A DNA stretch of 33,095 nucleotides from Nocardia higoensis NBRC 100133 (GTDB lineage Bacteria; Actinomycetota; Actinomycetes; Mycobacteriales; Mycobacteriaceae), in NCBI RefSeq assembly GCF_000308595.1, contig NZ_BAGA01000140.1:1-33095 (forward strand), written 5' to 3'. The notes below the pieces were generated by a model, which saw nothing but the letters and a program-made list of their open reading frames with translations, searched no databases and had not been told where the DNA came from. The translations under genes were made by a program, and so were the position numbers. Below are positions 1 through 8,830 of this stretch, piece by piece (the first letter of the stretch is position 1; each line of letters starts with the position of its first letter).

Positions 1-2
1 GG

Positions 3-800
3 TTGAACCATCATCGTGTCGGATCGGGGGAACCCCTGGTCCTGGTCCACGGACTCGGCAGCCGGTGGCAGGTGTGGGATCGGATGATCCCGGCTCTGGC
101 GGAACGGTTCGACGTGATCGCGGTGGACCTGCCCGGCTTCGGCGGTTCCGATCCGCTGCCCCGGACCACGGTCGCCACCCTGACCGACGCCCTCGCCGAT
201 TTCCTGGCGGAGGAGGGCATCGAACGTCCGCACCTGGTCGGCAATTCGATGGGCGGCTACATCTCGCTGAGCCTCGGCGCGCGCGGCCTGGCCCGATCGG
301 TCACCGCGTTCTCCCCGATCGGCTTCTGGGACAAGCCCGGCCGCATCTGGTGTCAGCAGACGATGGGCAAGTCGGTGGTGCTCGCGGGCCTGCTCGGTCC
401 CGCCATGCCCCGCATGCTCCACACCGCGGCGGGCCGCACCGCGTTCCTCTACCTGGTCTTCGGGCGGCCCTGGGCGCTGGACGCGCAGACCGCGATCGAG
501 ACCGCGCAGGGCGCCGCGAACGCGCCCGGATTCGCCGACGCCTGCGCGTCCTTCGCCGACGTGCAGTTCCGCGAACTCGGCGCGCTGGCCGATATTCCTG
601 TCACCATCGCCTGGGGCAACCGCGACGTCCTGCTCACCTACGCCACCCAGAGCAAGCGCGCCAGGCTGGCCCTGCCGACCGCCCGCCACCGGACGCTCTT
701 CGGCAGCGGCCACACGCCGTTCTACGACGACCCGCAAGCCTGCCTGCGGGTGCTGTTCGAGCAGTTCGACGCGATGGACAGCGCTGCCGGATCGAGCTAG
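3..800 (+). CDS. alpha/beta hydrolase, 5' end probably outside the window
   Basis: Alpha/beta-hydrolase fold enzyme; the substrate cannot be told from sequence. Numbering from the first possible start (TTG at base 3), the oxyanion-loop HG is at residues 16-17, the nucleophile elbow GNSMGG has Ser82, an acid is likely in WGNRD near residue 209, and a histidine sits in SGHTPF near 237. The frame is open to the window edge and the first residues already lie in the beta strands before the HG motif, so about 10-20 N-terminal residues are probably missing and the TTG is unlikely to be the true start. The gene converges on the TetR gene, 11 bases apart. Family call is secure; specific function is not. 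Confidence 0.85.
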   Translation: MNHHRVGSGEPLVLVHGLGSRWQVWDRMIPALAERFDVIAVDLPGFGGSDPLPRTTVATLTDALADFLAEEGIERPHLVGNSMGGYISLSLGARGLARSVTAFSPIGFWDKPGRIWCQQTMGKSVVLAGLLGPAMPRMLHTAAGRTAFLYLVFGRPWALDAQTAIETAQGAANAPGFADACASFADVQFRELGALADIPVTIAWGNRDVLLTYATQSKRARLALPTARHRTLFGSGHTPFYDDPQACLRVLFEQFDAMDSAAGSS

Positions 801-811
801 CGGGGGTCGAG

Positions 812-1447
812 CTAGCGGGAATCGAGCAGGGTGTTCGCGGGTGCGCCGCCGAGCAGCACGCGCACCGCGTTCACCCAGCGCTCGCGCGACAGGCGGTTCG
901 GCTCGGCATAGCCGGTGAACAGAGCGCGCATCGCCAGGCCGGTGACGATCTCGATGGTGAACTCGGTGATCGTCGGAACTCGCGGATCGTCGGGGAATTC
1001 GGCGCGGAACAGGTCGCGCACGGCGATGTGCATCTGCTCCAGCAGCCGTTGTTCGTAGGGCAGGAAGGCCGCGCGCAACTCGGCGTCGGTGCGCGCGCCC
1101 ACCCAGATCTCCAGCGCCGCGTGGAACGACGGGCCGGAGAACATGTCCATGGTCAGCTCGACCGCCGCCGCCAACCGGTCGCCGCCGGGCGGGATGGCCG
1201 CGAATTCGGTTGTCAGCTGGTCCAATCGACGCTGCGCGAGGTGTTCGACCGCGCCGGCCAGCAGGTCCGGCTTGGTCGGGAAATGATGTTGCAGGGTGCC
1301 GCGCGGAACGCCCGCGCGGTTCTGCACCTCGAGGGTGGTGGTGCCGGCGTAACCGACCTCCACCAGGCTTTCGACAGCCGCGTCCAGGAGCCGCGTGCGA
1401 GTACGCGCGCGGCGCTGCGCCTGCGTCTCCCGGACGCGTACGGTCAT
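812..1447 (-). CDS. TetR/AcrR-family transcriptional regulator
   Basis: A 211-residue one-domain repressor of usual TetR length. The N-terminal helix-turn-helix spans about residues 12-60 (TTTLEVQNRAGVPRGTLQHHF, the recognition helix followed by the typical TLQHHFPTKPDLL). The C-terminal ligand domain is not diagnostic. It is the last gene of a leftward operon, 19 bases after the enoyl-CoA hydratase stop and with a GAGG upstream of its ATG. The 9-bp inverted repeat upstream of the first operon gene is a likely operator, so autoregulation of this lipid operon in response to an acyl-CoA-like ligand is a reasonable inference, not shown. Confidence 0.9.
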   Translation of the reverse strand: MTVRVRETQAQRRARTRTRLLDAAVESLVEVGYAGTTTLEVQNRAGVPRGTLQHHFPTKPDLLAGAVEHLAQRRLDQLTTEFAAIPPGGDRLAAAVELTMDMFSGPSFHAALEIWVGARTDAELRAAFLPYEQRLLEQMHIAVRDLFRAEFPDDPRVPTITEFTIEIVTGLAMRALFTGYAEPNRLSRERWVNAVRVLLGGAPANTLLDSR

Positions 1448-1466
1448 CGGATCAGTGCCTCGCCAC

Positions 1467-2231
1467 TCAGCGGCCCTGCCACTTCGGTTCGCGCTTCTCG
1501 GCGAAAGCCAGCGCGCCCTCGGCGGCGTCCTTGGAGAACAGCGCAGGCAGTGCGATCTCGCCCTGCTTGGCGAACGCCTCGGCCTGGGTCCAGTCCGGCG
1601 ACTCGTCGATGATGCGCTTGCTCGCGGCCACCGAAAGCGGTGCGGCCGCGACGATCTCGGCCGCCAGCTCCATCGCGACGGCCAGCGCGCCGCCCGGCTC
1701 GGTGACCCGGTTGACCAGGCCGAGCTGGTACAGGCGGTCGGCCGAGATGCGGCCGCCGGTGAGGGCGAGTTCGGCGGCGATCGGGCGCGGCAACCGCTGG
1801 GTCAGCCGCAGCACGCCGCCACCCGCGGCCACCAGACCACGCTTGACCTCGGGAATGCCGAACTGCGCGTCGCTCGCGGCGACGATGAGGTCACCGGCGA
1901 GGGCGAGTTCGAAGCCGCCCGCCAGCGCGAACCCCTCGACGGCCGCGATCATCGGCTTGACCGGCGGCTTGGCGGTGATGCCGAGCGGGCCGCGCTTCTG
2001 CGTCATGGGCATCTCGCCCTTGGACGCGGCGACCAGATCCATACCGGCGCAGAAGCTTCCGCCCGCACCGGTCAGCACCAGCACCCGCGCCTCGGCATCC
2101 TCCTCGAACGCGTCGACGGCGGCTTCGATCGCCTTCGCGGTCGCCAGGTCGACGGCATTGCGGGCTTCGGGGCGGTCGATGGTGAGAACGGTGATCGCGT
2201 CACGACGTTCGACCAGCACGCTGGAGCTCAT
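1467..2231 (-). CDS. enoyl-CoA hydratase/isomerase (crotonase) family protein
   Basis: A 254-residue crotonase-fold enzyme, expected to hydrate or isomerise an enoyl-CoA in beta-oxidation. The oxyanion-hole segments are present: SFCAGMDL (CoA-binding loop) and VEGFALAGGFELALAGD. Both acidic positions used by classical hydratases are kept, the Glu in GGFELA and the Glu in GIPEVKRG. The start is the ATG at 2231, which overlaps the stop of the thiolase-like gene as ATGA, so translation is coupled; the frame stays open far upstream but that part is only antiphase reading of the thiolase gene. Substrate chain length and whether it is hydratase or isomerase cannot be decided. Confidence 0.9.
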   Translation of the reverse strand: MSSSVLVERRDAITVLTIDRPEARNAVDLATAKAIEAAVDAFEEDAEARVLVLTGAGGSFCAGMDLVAASKGEMPMTQKRGPLGITAKPPVKPMIAAVEGFALAGGFELALAGDLIVAASDAQFGIPEVKRGLVAAGGGVLRLTQRLPRPIAAELALTGGRISADRLYQLGLVNRVTEPGGALAVAMELAAEIVAAAPLSVAASKRIIDESPDWTQAEAFAKQGEIALPALFSKDAAEGALAFAEKREPKWQGR

Positions 2232-3760
2232 TCGGCAGTCCTTTCGGTGTTCAGTGTGACGCGGCCACCCGCGACGATATCGATGCTCGCGCCGATCGGG
2301 TCCGATTCGGTGAAGGCGGCGATGGTTTCCGGGTCGGCAGCGCGCACCAGGGTGCGGGCACCCTCCGGGGTCAGCGCGCTGATGATGACCGCCTCGGGCT
2401 CGTCGGCGCGCTCGGGAGCGGGACCCTTGTTGTAGGGCACGGTGAAGGATTCCACGGTCGCCGGGCCGGTGTAGCCGGGGGCGGTGGCGCGGGCGGCGTC
2501 GGGGGTGGGGACCTCGACGGCGCGGAAGAGCTGGGCGGGCGGACGCGTGGAGTAGACGCCGACGCCGTGCTTGGTGATGTACCAGCCCAGTGAGGTGGAC
2601 AGACCATAGGAGCCCGGATCGGCGCGCAGCTTCTCGGCAACCGCGGCGATGGCGTGGGTGGCGTAGTTGTTGCCGGGGCCGCCGCCGAAGGTCAGGCCGC
2701 CGGTCAGCGAGAGCGGGCGGCTCGGATCGTCGATCGACAGGCCGAACGCCTCCGCGCCCACCTGCACCGCGATCGGGAAGCAGGAGTACAGGTCGATGTG
2801 CGCGACATCGTCGATACCGACACCCGCGGCGCCCAGCGCTTCCCGGCCCGCCGCGGCGATCGCGGGCGAGGCGGCCATGTCGGCGCGATCGGTGACGTAC
2901 CAGACCTCGTTGGCGGTCGCGCCGCCGTGCGGGAACACCCACTGGTCACGCGGCACGCCCGCGGCATCGGCGGCCGCGGCACTGCACAGGATCAGGCCCG
3001 CCCCCTGGTCGACGGAGAGGTTGGCGACCATCAGCTTGCGGTAGGGGCTGGTGACCATGCGGTTGTCGCGGGTGGCCGTGATGATCTGGTCGATCGTGTG
3101 GGCCTGCGGCTGCCAGGCGTACGGGTTGGCGGCGGCGATCTCGGAGTAGCGCGACCACAGCCCGCCGATGCGCTGCAGGTGTTCGGCCTCGCTCAGGCCG
3201 AGCCGCCCGCGCATGGCGTTCTCCATCAGCGCGTAGAAGTGGATCGGGCCCCACAGGCCTGCGGCCATCTCCATGTCCGAGTTCGGGCCCTTGTCGGAGC
3301 CGAGCAGTTCGTTCGGCGCGGCGTCGGCGGCCTCCTCGGCCCAGTCCGGGGTGACACCCGAGCGCTTGGCGGCATTGCCCGAGGCGACCGCTTCGGCGCC
3401 GGTGACCAGCACGACCTCGGCGCGGCCGTCGGCGATGGCCTGCGCGGCCCAGTTGACCAGACGCTGCGGGCCGTCGCCGCCGAAGCGCGCGGACTGCACC
3501 GTGTACCTGGGAGAGGCGCCGAGCGCGGCGCCGACCGCGGCGCCCAGGTCGTTGTAGGGCTTGCTGACCGGGGCGACCGCGGCGATCGCGTCCGCGGCGC
3601 GCAGCAGCTTGTCCCCGGCGCCGCTGTCGGCGCCCGCCCGGCGCAGCGCTTCGGCCGCGAGATCGACCGGGCCCGGCAGGCCCGGTTCGCCACTACGGTG
3701 CACCGACTGACCGACGCCGACGAGGACGGGCGTGCGTGGGTCCATTCCGGCTGGCAGCAT
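2228..3760 (-). CDS. thiolase-like protein, TLP1 type
   Basis: A 510-residue member of the thiolase superfamily, longer than a true thiolase (about 390-400). The fold is recognisable from PRTPVLVGVGQ at the N-terminus and GGLTFGGGPGNNYATHAI, which replaces the usual thiolase GGHPxGxSG loop. The segment that normally carries the nucleophilic Cys reads SARFGGDGPQ and has no Cys, so ordinary thiolase catalysis is doubtful. About 120 extra C-terminal residues fit the additional C-terminal domain of thiolase-like protein type 1, a mycobacterial family reported to lack thiolase activity. Start is the ATG at 3760 with GGAGG five bases upstream. First gene of the operon with enoyl-CoA hydratase and TetR. 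Confidence 0.85.
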   Translation of the reverse strand: MLPAGMDPRTPVLVGVGQSVHRSGEPGLPGPVDLAAEALRRAGADSGAGDKLLRAADAIAAVAPVSKPYNDLGAAVGAALGASPRYTVQSARFGGDGPQRLVNWAAQAIADGRAEVVLVTGAEAVASGNAAKRSGVTPDWAEEAADAAPNELLGSDKGPNSDMEMAAGLWGPIHFYALMENAMRGRLGLSEAEHLQRIGGLWSRYSEIAAANPYAWQPQAHTIDQIITATRDNRMVTSPYRKLMVANLSVDQGAGLILCSAAAADAAGVPRDQWVFPHGGATANEVWYVTDRADMAASPAIAAAGREALGAAGVGIDDVAHIDLYSCFPIAVQVGAEAFGLSIDDPSRPLSLTGGLTFGGGPGNNYATHAIAAVAEKLRADPGSYGLSTSLGWYITKHGVGVYSTRPPAQLFRAVEVPTPDAARATAPGYTGPATVESFTVPYNKGPAPERADEPEAVIISALTPEGARTLVRAADPETIAAFTESDPIGASIDIVAGGRVTLNTERTAE

Positions 3761-3779
3761 TCTTCCTCCGCTTCCTCAA

Positions 3780-3801
3780 TTACCGTCACTGTTGACGGTA
3801 A
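3780..3801. promoter_or_regulatory. inverted repeat, likely TetR operator of the thiolase-like operon
   Basis: Perfect 9-base arms TTACCGTCA and TGACGGTAA separated by four bases, placed 20 bases upstream of the ATG of the thiolase-like gene. Length and symmetry fit a TetR dimer site, and the operon's third gene is a TetR regulator. The link between the two is inferred. Confidence 0.65.
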
Positions 3802-4092
3802 CCGCAGACCACGATTAGAGCAGAGGCGGAAGAGCCGCACAATCAAGGGGAGGGCCACTCGTTGCCGGGCGGATGCTGTGCGGTTGCGAAACGACAACGA
3901 GATGAGCGCGAAGCGGGCCCCCGAACGTCGATCGGGCATTTCCCCGAAGATCATCTCGAGTTCACAATTTCGTGGGGTTCACTGCTAACATTCCCGTCGA
4001 TTTGCCAGCCAGTCGGAATGAGGTCCGGGACACAGATAGGGGGCTGGTGTGTCGTACGCCATTCCGGCGAGATCCCGGAGGGCCTGAAAACC

Positions 4093-5199
4093 TTGAAGAA
4101 GAGCGCCTCGATCCTGCTGTTCACCTTGGCGGGTACTACGGCCTTGCTTCTGTCGACGACCACCCCCGCCGGGGCAAACCCCAACGCGATCAATCCCATC
4201 CCCGTACTCAACGGCACCAACGGCCTACCGAACCTGCCCGGTCGTACCAAGGCCGTCTTCCAGGTGACCGGCATGGCCAGCCCGAACAACACGCAGAACT
4301 ACAACGTGTTCGGCACAGACCTGGGCATCATGTGGGACAACGGCAACGGCGAGATGCTCACCGCGTTCGGCGATACCGCGGGCGTCGGCTTCCCCAATCT
4401 GCTGGCGGGCAGCACCTGGGCCTGGCGCTCCAACATCCTCGTGCGCAGCCACACCAAGGACCCCGCGCGCGGCATCTATTTCGACAGCGTCGTGCGCGAC
4501 GTGTTCGGCCAGGCCAGGGATCTCGTCCCGAGCCCGAAGATCCCCTTCGTCGAGATCAGCCGCATCCCCACCGCGGGCATCTCGGTCAACGGCGTGCAGT
4601 ACCTGTCGCTGATGTCGGTGAAGAGCTGGGACAACGTCGGCGAGTGGACCACCAACTTCTCCGGCCTGGCCGCATCCTCCGACAACGGCGAGACCTGGGC
4701 CGACCTCGGGCACACCCGCAGGCCCAGTGAGGGCGGCAATGTCAACTTCCAGATGAACGCCTTCACCAAGAGCGGCGGTTTCGTCTACGAGTACGGCACC
4801 CGCGCCGGACGCAACAACGCGGCATATGTCGCCCGAGTGCCCGAAAAGCACATCGAGAACCTCGCCGAGTACGAGTACTGGGACGGCAACGGCTGGCGCA
4901 AGAACGACGTGAACGCCGCCGCCCCGATCATGCACGGCGTGGGCGAGCTGTCGGTGATGTACAACGACTATCTCGGCCAGTTCATCTCGCTGACCACCGA
5001 CCCGTACAACTCGGTCGTCATGCGGCGCGCGCCCTCGCCGCAGGGTCCGTGGAGCCCGCCGGAGGTGCTGATCGACACCCGCGAACTGCCCACCGCGTAC
5101 GCGCCGTCGATCTTCCCGTACCAGACCGGGCGTGACCTGTACTTCCTCACCACGGTGCACAGCCAGTACAACGTGGTCCTCATGCACACGACGCTCTAG
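4093..5199 (+). CDS. secreted DUF4185 (GH183-type) protein, copy 1
   Basis: A 368-residue exported protein. The chosen TTG start follows GGAGGG at 4077-4082 and gives a clean signal peptide (KK, then a hydrophobic stretch, cleavage near PAGA/NPN). The mature part has DUF4185 features: conserved GTDLGIMWD and AFGDT, and a C-terminal IFPYQTGRDLYFLTTVHSQYNV. DUF4185 was reclassified as glycoside hydrolase family 183, with endo-D-arabinanases active on mycobacterial arabinan, so trimming of the organism's own or a competitor's cell-wall arabinan is a reasonable role; activity of this protein is inferred. The frame extends upstream to 3862 without a signal-like start. It is strongly similar to the copy at 16571. 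Confidence 0.85.
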   Translation: MKKSASILLFTLAGTTALLLSTTTPAGANPNAINPIPVLNGTNGLPNLPGRTKAVFQVTGMASPNNTQNYNVFGTDLGIMWDNGNGEMLTAFGDTAGVGFPNLLAGSTWAWRSNILVRSHTKDPARGIYFDSVVRDVFGQARDLVPSPKIPFVEISRIPTAGISVNGVQYLSLMSVKSWDNVGEWTTNFSGLAASSDNGETWADLGHTRRPSEGGNVNFQMNAFTKSGGFVYEYGTRAGRNNAAYVARVPEKHIENLAEYEYWDGNGWRKNDVNAAAPIMHGVGELSVMYNDYLGQFISLTTDPYNSVVMRRAPSPQGPWSPPEVLIDTRELPTAYAPSIFPYQTGRDLYFLTTVHSQYNVVLMHTTL

Positions 5200-5257
5200 C
5201 CGCGGCGGCCCGAGTTCGACGGCGAGACGCCACCGGCGGATCAATAGACTCGCGGAC

Positions 5258-5932
5258 ATGGATGCGGCCGACTGGGACGAGCGCTACGCGCAGAGCGAAT
5301 TGGTCTGGGGCGCACCGCCCAACAACACGGTGGTGGAATTCGTCTACAGCCTGCACCGGCACGCCGCCGCGCGCGACGTCGACGGACTGCCCCGGGCACT
5401 CGACCTGGCCTGCGGCGAGGGGCGCAACGCGCTGTGGCTGGCCACCCACGGCTGGCAGGTGCACGCGGTCGATTTCTCGCAGGTCGGCGTGGACAAGGGC
5501 AAGACCGTGGCGACCCGGCTGTCCCGCTCGGTGCGCAGCCGCATCACCTGGCAGTGCGCCGATGTCACCGACCTCGACGCGGCCGGGGTCGAGGGCCCGT
5601 TCGAGCTGGTGCTGATGGTCTTCCTGCACCTGCCCGCCGAGCAGCGTCGCGCCGTACTGGCGACGGCCGCGAGCCGGCTGGCTCCGGAGGGCACCCTGCT
5701 GGTCCTCGGCCACGACCGCACCAATATCGACGACGGTCACGGCGGACCGCAGGATCCGGCGATCCTGTTCACCCCCGAGGACGTCGTCGCCGATCTCGCC
5801 GCGACCAGCCCGGACATGCACATCAGGATCGCCGATCGGGTGCTGCGCCCCACCGAGCACAACGACGCGATCGACGCCTTGGTCGTGGCCACTCGCGCCC
5901 CGGCGCCACCGGACTCCGCTCCCGCGGAGTAG
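5258..5932 (+). CDS. class I SAM-dependent methyltransferase, TehB-like
   Basis: A 224-residue Rossmann-fold methyltransferase. The N-terminus WDERYAQSELVWG is typical of the TehB-like group; motif I is LDLACGEG at about residues 48-55, and the ribose-binding acid is in VHAVDFS. The later strand VLMVFLHLP and LVLGHDRTN complete the fold. The substrate is unknown; relatives include tellurite/thiol methyltransferases. ATG at 5258 is chosen because upstream in-frame sequence is the antiphase reading of the DUF4185 3' end. It begins 58 bases after that gene and may be co-transcribed with it. Confidence 0.85.
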   Translation: MDAADWDERYAQSELVWGAPPNNTVVEFVYSLHRHAAARDVDGLPRALDLACGEGRNALWLATHGWQVHAVDFSQVGVDKGKTVATRLSRSVRSRITWQCADVTDLDAAGVEGPFELVLMVFLHLPAEQRRAVLATAASRLAPEGTLLVLGHDRTNIDDGHGGPQDPAILFTPEDVVADLAATSPDMHIRIADRVLRPTEHNDAIDALVVATRAPAPPDSAPAE

Positions 5933-6010
5933 CCCGCGCCGGATCAGCCCACGTCGGGATGATCGGCGCGATCGGCCGTACTCCGCGTGCGCCACCCCCG
6001 GCCCGGGTCG

Positions 6011-6631
6011 TCAGGCCGGTCGCGGAGCTCGATCCTCATGCGACCAGCGCCGCAGCCAGGGCTCCACGTACCCGGCGATCAGGTCGAATCCGGTGCGGAA
6101 CGAGTGCGGCTGCCCCGGGATGACCGCCACCTGCGCGGCGTCGGCGGCAGCGGGGATACCGAAGGCGTCCTTCTCCCCGTTCACCACGACCACCTCGATT
6201 TCACCGGTGGCGAGCAGTTCGTCGCGGCGCGTCTTCTCCGGCTTCCCCGGCGGATGCAGCGGGAACGACAGCGCGAGGACCCCGCGGGCCCCGGCGGCGA
6301 CGGCGGTCCGGCAGGCCACCCGCGCGCCGTTGCTGCGCCCGCCCTGCACCAGCGGGCCGTCCGGATAGCGGTCGCGCAGCGCGGCCGCGATCTCCAGCCA
6401 GGCCGCATCCTGTTTGTCCGCCGAGCCGGGTGCGCGCCGCCCGGCGACCCGATAGGGCTGCACCACCCGGCACACGACCGCGCCCAGCGCGAGGGCCGAA
6501 TCACGAACGGCCAGCAGATCTTTCGCATCGACACCGCCCCCGGAGCCGTGGGTCAGCAGCAACAGCATCCGCGGTTCGCCCGGCAGATCCACCTCGATGT
6601 CCGCGGGCCCGGCACTGGTCTCGATGCGCAC
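6011..6631 (-). CDS. small alpha/beta hydrolase, KANL3/TEX30-like
   Basis: A 206-residue single-domain hydrolase. It shows LLLLTHGSGGG (oxyanion loop) near residues 22-33, the nucleophile elbow GGRSNGA, an acidic residue in NGEKDAFG, and a histidine in PGQPHSF, the pattern of the dienelactone-hydrolase-like KANL3/TEX30 group. No signal peptide, so cytoplasmic. It faces the methyltransferase gene (convergent, 78 bases) and is divergent from fadE5. Substrate unknown. Confidence 0.8.
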   Translation of the reverse strand: MRIETSAGPADIEVDLPGEPRMLLLLTHGSGGGVDAKDLLAVRDSALALGAVVCRVVQPYRVAGRRAPGSADKQDAAWLEIAAALRDRYPDGPLVQGGRSNGARVACRTAVAAGARGVLALSFPLHPPGKPEKTRRDELLATGEIEVVVVNGEKDAFGIPAAADAAQVAVIPGQPHSFRTGFDLIAGYVEPWLRRWSHEDRAPRPA

Positions 6632-6749
6632 AGCTCACCGTAACCGGGCGGTCGTGGTGCTCTCCGCAGCGCGTCGACCTGCGTGTTCATCCCACCTCAG
6701 CGCCGTGTTTTTCAGATCACATTGCCACCGGGGTCTTTTGCCAAGCCAT

Positions 6750-6787
6750 TACTCGGCGGTAATATAGGTTAAAGTTACCCGCGAGTA
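6750..6787. promoter_or_regulatory. long imperfect dyad upstream of fadE5
   Basis: Arms TACTCGGCGGTAA (6750-6762) and TTACCCGCGAGTA (6775-6787) are inverted repeats matching at 11 of 13 positions with a 12-base AT-rich spacer. It lies about 100 bases upstream of the fadE5 ATG and about 120 bases upstream of the divergent hydrolase start. A dimeric fatty-acid regulator site is plausible. The regulator is not in this window as far as can be seen. Confidence 0.5.
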
Positions 6788-6884
6788 GCATGCGCTATCC
6801 GGCAACGGGTCCGGTGACGACAACGGGCGGGAACGGCATGACACACCGACCGCACCAACTCAACGGAGAGTGAGTACCAGAGAC

Positions 6885-8708
6885 ATGGGTCATTACAAGA
6901 GCAACGTTCGCGACCTGGAGTTCAACCTCTTCGAGGTTCTCGGACTGGGCAGCCTCCTCGACAGCGGCGCCTACGGCGACCTGGACACCGACACCGTCAA
7001 GGAGATGCTCAACGAGGTGCGTCGCCTGGCCGAGGGCCCGCTGGCCGAGTCCTTCGCCGACGCCGACCGCAACCCGCCGGTCTTCGATCCCGAGACCCAC
7101 TCCGTCAAGCTGCCCGAATCCTTCAAGAAGAGCTACAAGACTCTCGAAGAGGGCGGCTGGGACAAGTTCTCCGTAGCCGAGGAACTCGGCGGCATCCAGT
7201 TCCCGCGCGCGGCCTACTGGGCCATCGCCGAGCTGATCCTGGGCGCGCAGCCCGCCGCCTTCATGTACGCCGCGGGCCCCGGCTTCGCCAACATCTTCTG
7301 GAACAACGCCACCGAAGAGCAGAAGAAGTGGGCCGAGATCGCCGTCGAGCAGGGCTGGGGCGCCACCATGGTGCTGACCGAGCCCGACGCCGGCTCCGAC
7401 GTGGGTGCGGGCCGCACCAAGGCGATCAAGCAGGCCGACGGCTCCTGGCACATCGAGGGCGTCAAGCGGTTCATCACCTCCGCCGACTCCGACGACCTGT
7501 TCCCGAACATCATGCACCTGGTGCTGGCGCGTCCCGAGGGCGCGGGCCCGGGCACCAAGGGCCTGTCGCTGTTCTTCGTGCCCAAGTTCCACTTCGACCA
7601 CGAGACCGGCGAGCTGGGTGAGCGCAACGGCGTCTTCGTCACCAACGTCGAGCACAAGATGGGCCTGAAGGTCTCGGCCACCTGTGAGCTGACCTTCGGC
7701 GGCCACGGCGTCCCCGCCAAGGGCTGGCTGGTCGGCGAGGTGCACAACGGCATCGCGCAGATGTTCGAGGTCATCGAGCACGCCCGCATGATGGTCGGCA
7801 CCAAGGCCATCGCCACCCTGTCCACCGGCTACCTGAACGCGCTGGACTACGCCAAGAACCGCGTGCAGGGCGCCGACCTCACCGCCAACGCCAAGGACGC
7901 CCCGCGCGTCACCATCACCCACCACCCGGACGTGCGCCGCAGCCTGGCCATGCAGAAGGCCTACGCCGAGGGCCTGCGCGCGGTGTACCTCTACACCGCC
8001 GCCCACCAGGACGCCGACGTGGCCGCCCAGGTCTCCGGCGCGGACGCCGACCTGGCCGCCCGCGTCAACGACCTGCTGCTGCCGATCGTCAAGGGCGTCG
8101 GCTCCGAGCGCGCCTACCAGTACCTGACCGAGTCGCTGCAGACCTTCGGTGGTTCCGGCTTCCTGCAGGACTACCCGATCGAGCAGTACATCCGCGACGC
8201 GAAGATCGACTCCCTCTACGAGGGCACCACCGCGATCCAGGCGCAGGACTTCTTCTTCCGCAAGATCGCCCGCGACCGCGGCGTGGCCCTGGCCCACGTG
8301 GCAGGCCAGGTGCAGAAGTTCATCGAGTCCGAGGCCGGCAACGGCCGCCTGAAGGCCGAGCGCAAGCTGCTCGCGACCGCCCTCGAGGACGTGCAGGCCA
8401 TGGCCGCCACCCTCACCGGCCACCTGATGGGCGCCCAGGAGAACTCCGCCGAGCTCTACAAGGTCGGCCTGGGTTCGGTCCGCTTCCTGCTCTCGGTCGG
8501 CGACCTGCTGATCGGCTGGCAGCTGCTGCGTCAGGCCGAGGTCGCCCTCGCCGCCCAGGACGCCGGCTCGGACGAGGCGTTCTACCAGGGCAAGATCGCC
8601 ACCGCGCAGTTCTTCGCCCGCAACGTCCTGCCGGAGCTGACCGCCACCCGCGCGATCCTGGCGAACCTGGACAACGACATCATGGAGCTGGACGAAGCCG
8701 CCTTCTGA
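6885..8708 (+). CDS. fadE5: acyl-CoA dehydrogenase FadE5
   Basis: A 607-residue flavin-dependent acyl-CoA dehydrogenase for the first step of beta-oxidation. The N-terminus MGHYKSNVRDLEFNLFEV, the FAD/substrate loop VLTEPDAGSDVG, and QDYPIEQYIRDAKIDSLYEGTTAIQAQDF, which holds the expected catalytic Glu, match mycobacterial FadE5 almost word for word, including the C-terminal DNDIMELDEAAF. The ATG at 6885 is preferred to the GTG at 6870, which overlaps the GGAG. Codon use is strongly biased to C/G-ending codons, suggesting high expression. It is monocistronic: a dyad lies upstream and a strong terminator downstream. Confidence 0.95.
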   Translation: MGHYKSNVRDLEFNLFEVLGLGSLLDSGAYGDLDTDTVKEMLNEVRRLAEGPLAESFADADRNPPVFDPETHSVKLPESFKKSYKTLEEGGWDKFSVAEELGGIQFPRAAYWAIAELILGAQPAAFMYAAGPGFANIFWNNATEEQKKWAEIAVEQGWGATMVLTEPDAGSDVGAGRTKAIKQADGSWHIEGVKRFITSADSDDLFPNIMHLVLARPEGAGPGTKGLSLFFVPKFHFDHETGELGERNGVFVTNVEHKMGLKVSATCELTFGGHGVPAKGWLVGEVHNGIAQMFEVIEHARMMVGTKAIATLSTGYLNALDYAKNRVQGADLTANAKDAPRVTITHHPDVRRSLAMQKAYAEGLRAVYLYTAAHQDADVAAQVSGADADLAARVNDLLLPIVKGVGSERAYQYLTESLQTFGGSGFLQDYPIEQYIRDAKIDSLYEGTTAIQAQDFFFRKIARDRGVALAHVAGQVQKFIESEAGNGRLKAERKLLATALEDVQAMAATLTGHLMGAQENSAELYKVGLGSVRFLLSVGDLLIGWQLLRQAEVALAAQDAGSDEAFYQGKIATAQFFARNVLPELTATRAILANLDNDIMELDEAAF

Positions 8709-8743
8709 TGAGCGCTGCCCGCTGAGGCACAACCGAACGAGCA

Positions 8744-8783
8744 CGGGTCGGCCCCGGAGGAGCAATCCTCCGGGGTCGGCCCG
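8744..8783 (+). terminator. hairpin terminator of fadE5
   Basis: Two 18-base arms (8744-8761 and 8766-8783), complementary throughout with only two G-U pairs, enclose a GCAA tetraloop. It starts 36 bases after the fadE5 stop. No long T run follows, as is common in high-GC actinobacteria. Confidence 0.8.
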
Positions 8784-8830
8784 TTCCGCGTGACCGTATG
8801 TGGTGTTCAGCGCCTCGAACCGGCGCTGAT

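Noticed and set aside
65..1612. 515-residue plus-strand frame across the hydrolase and TetR genes
   Set aside because: Arg/Pro/Gly-rich shadow of two real genes on either strand.
2654..3988. 444-residue plus-strand frame opposite the thiolase-like gene
   Set aside because: Shadow frame; the minus-strand gene has clear family motifs and a ribosome site.
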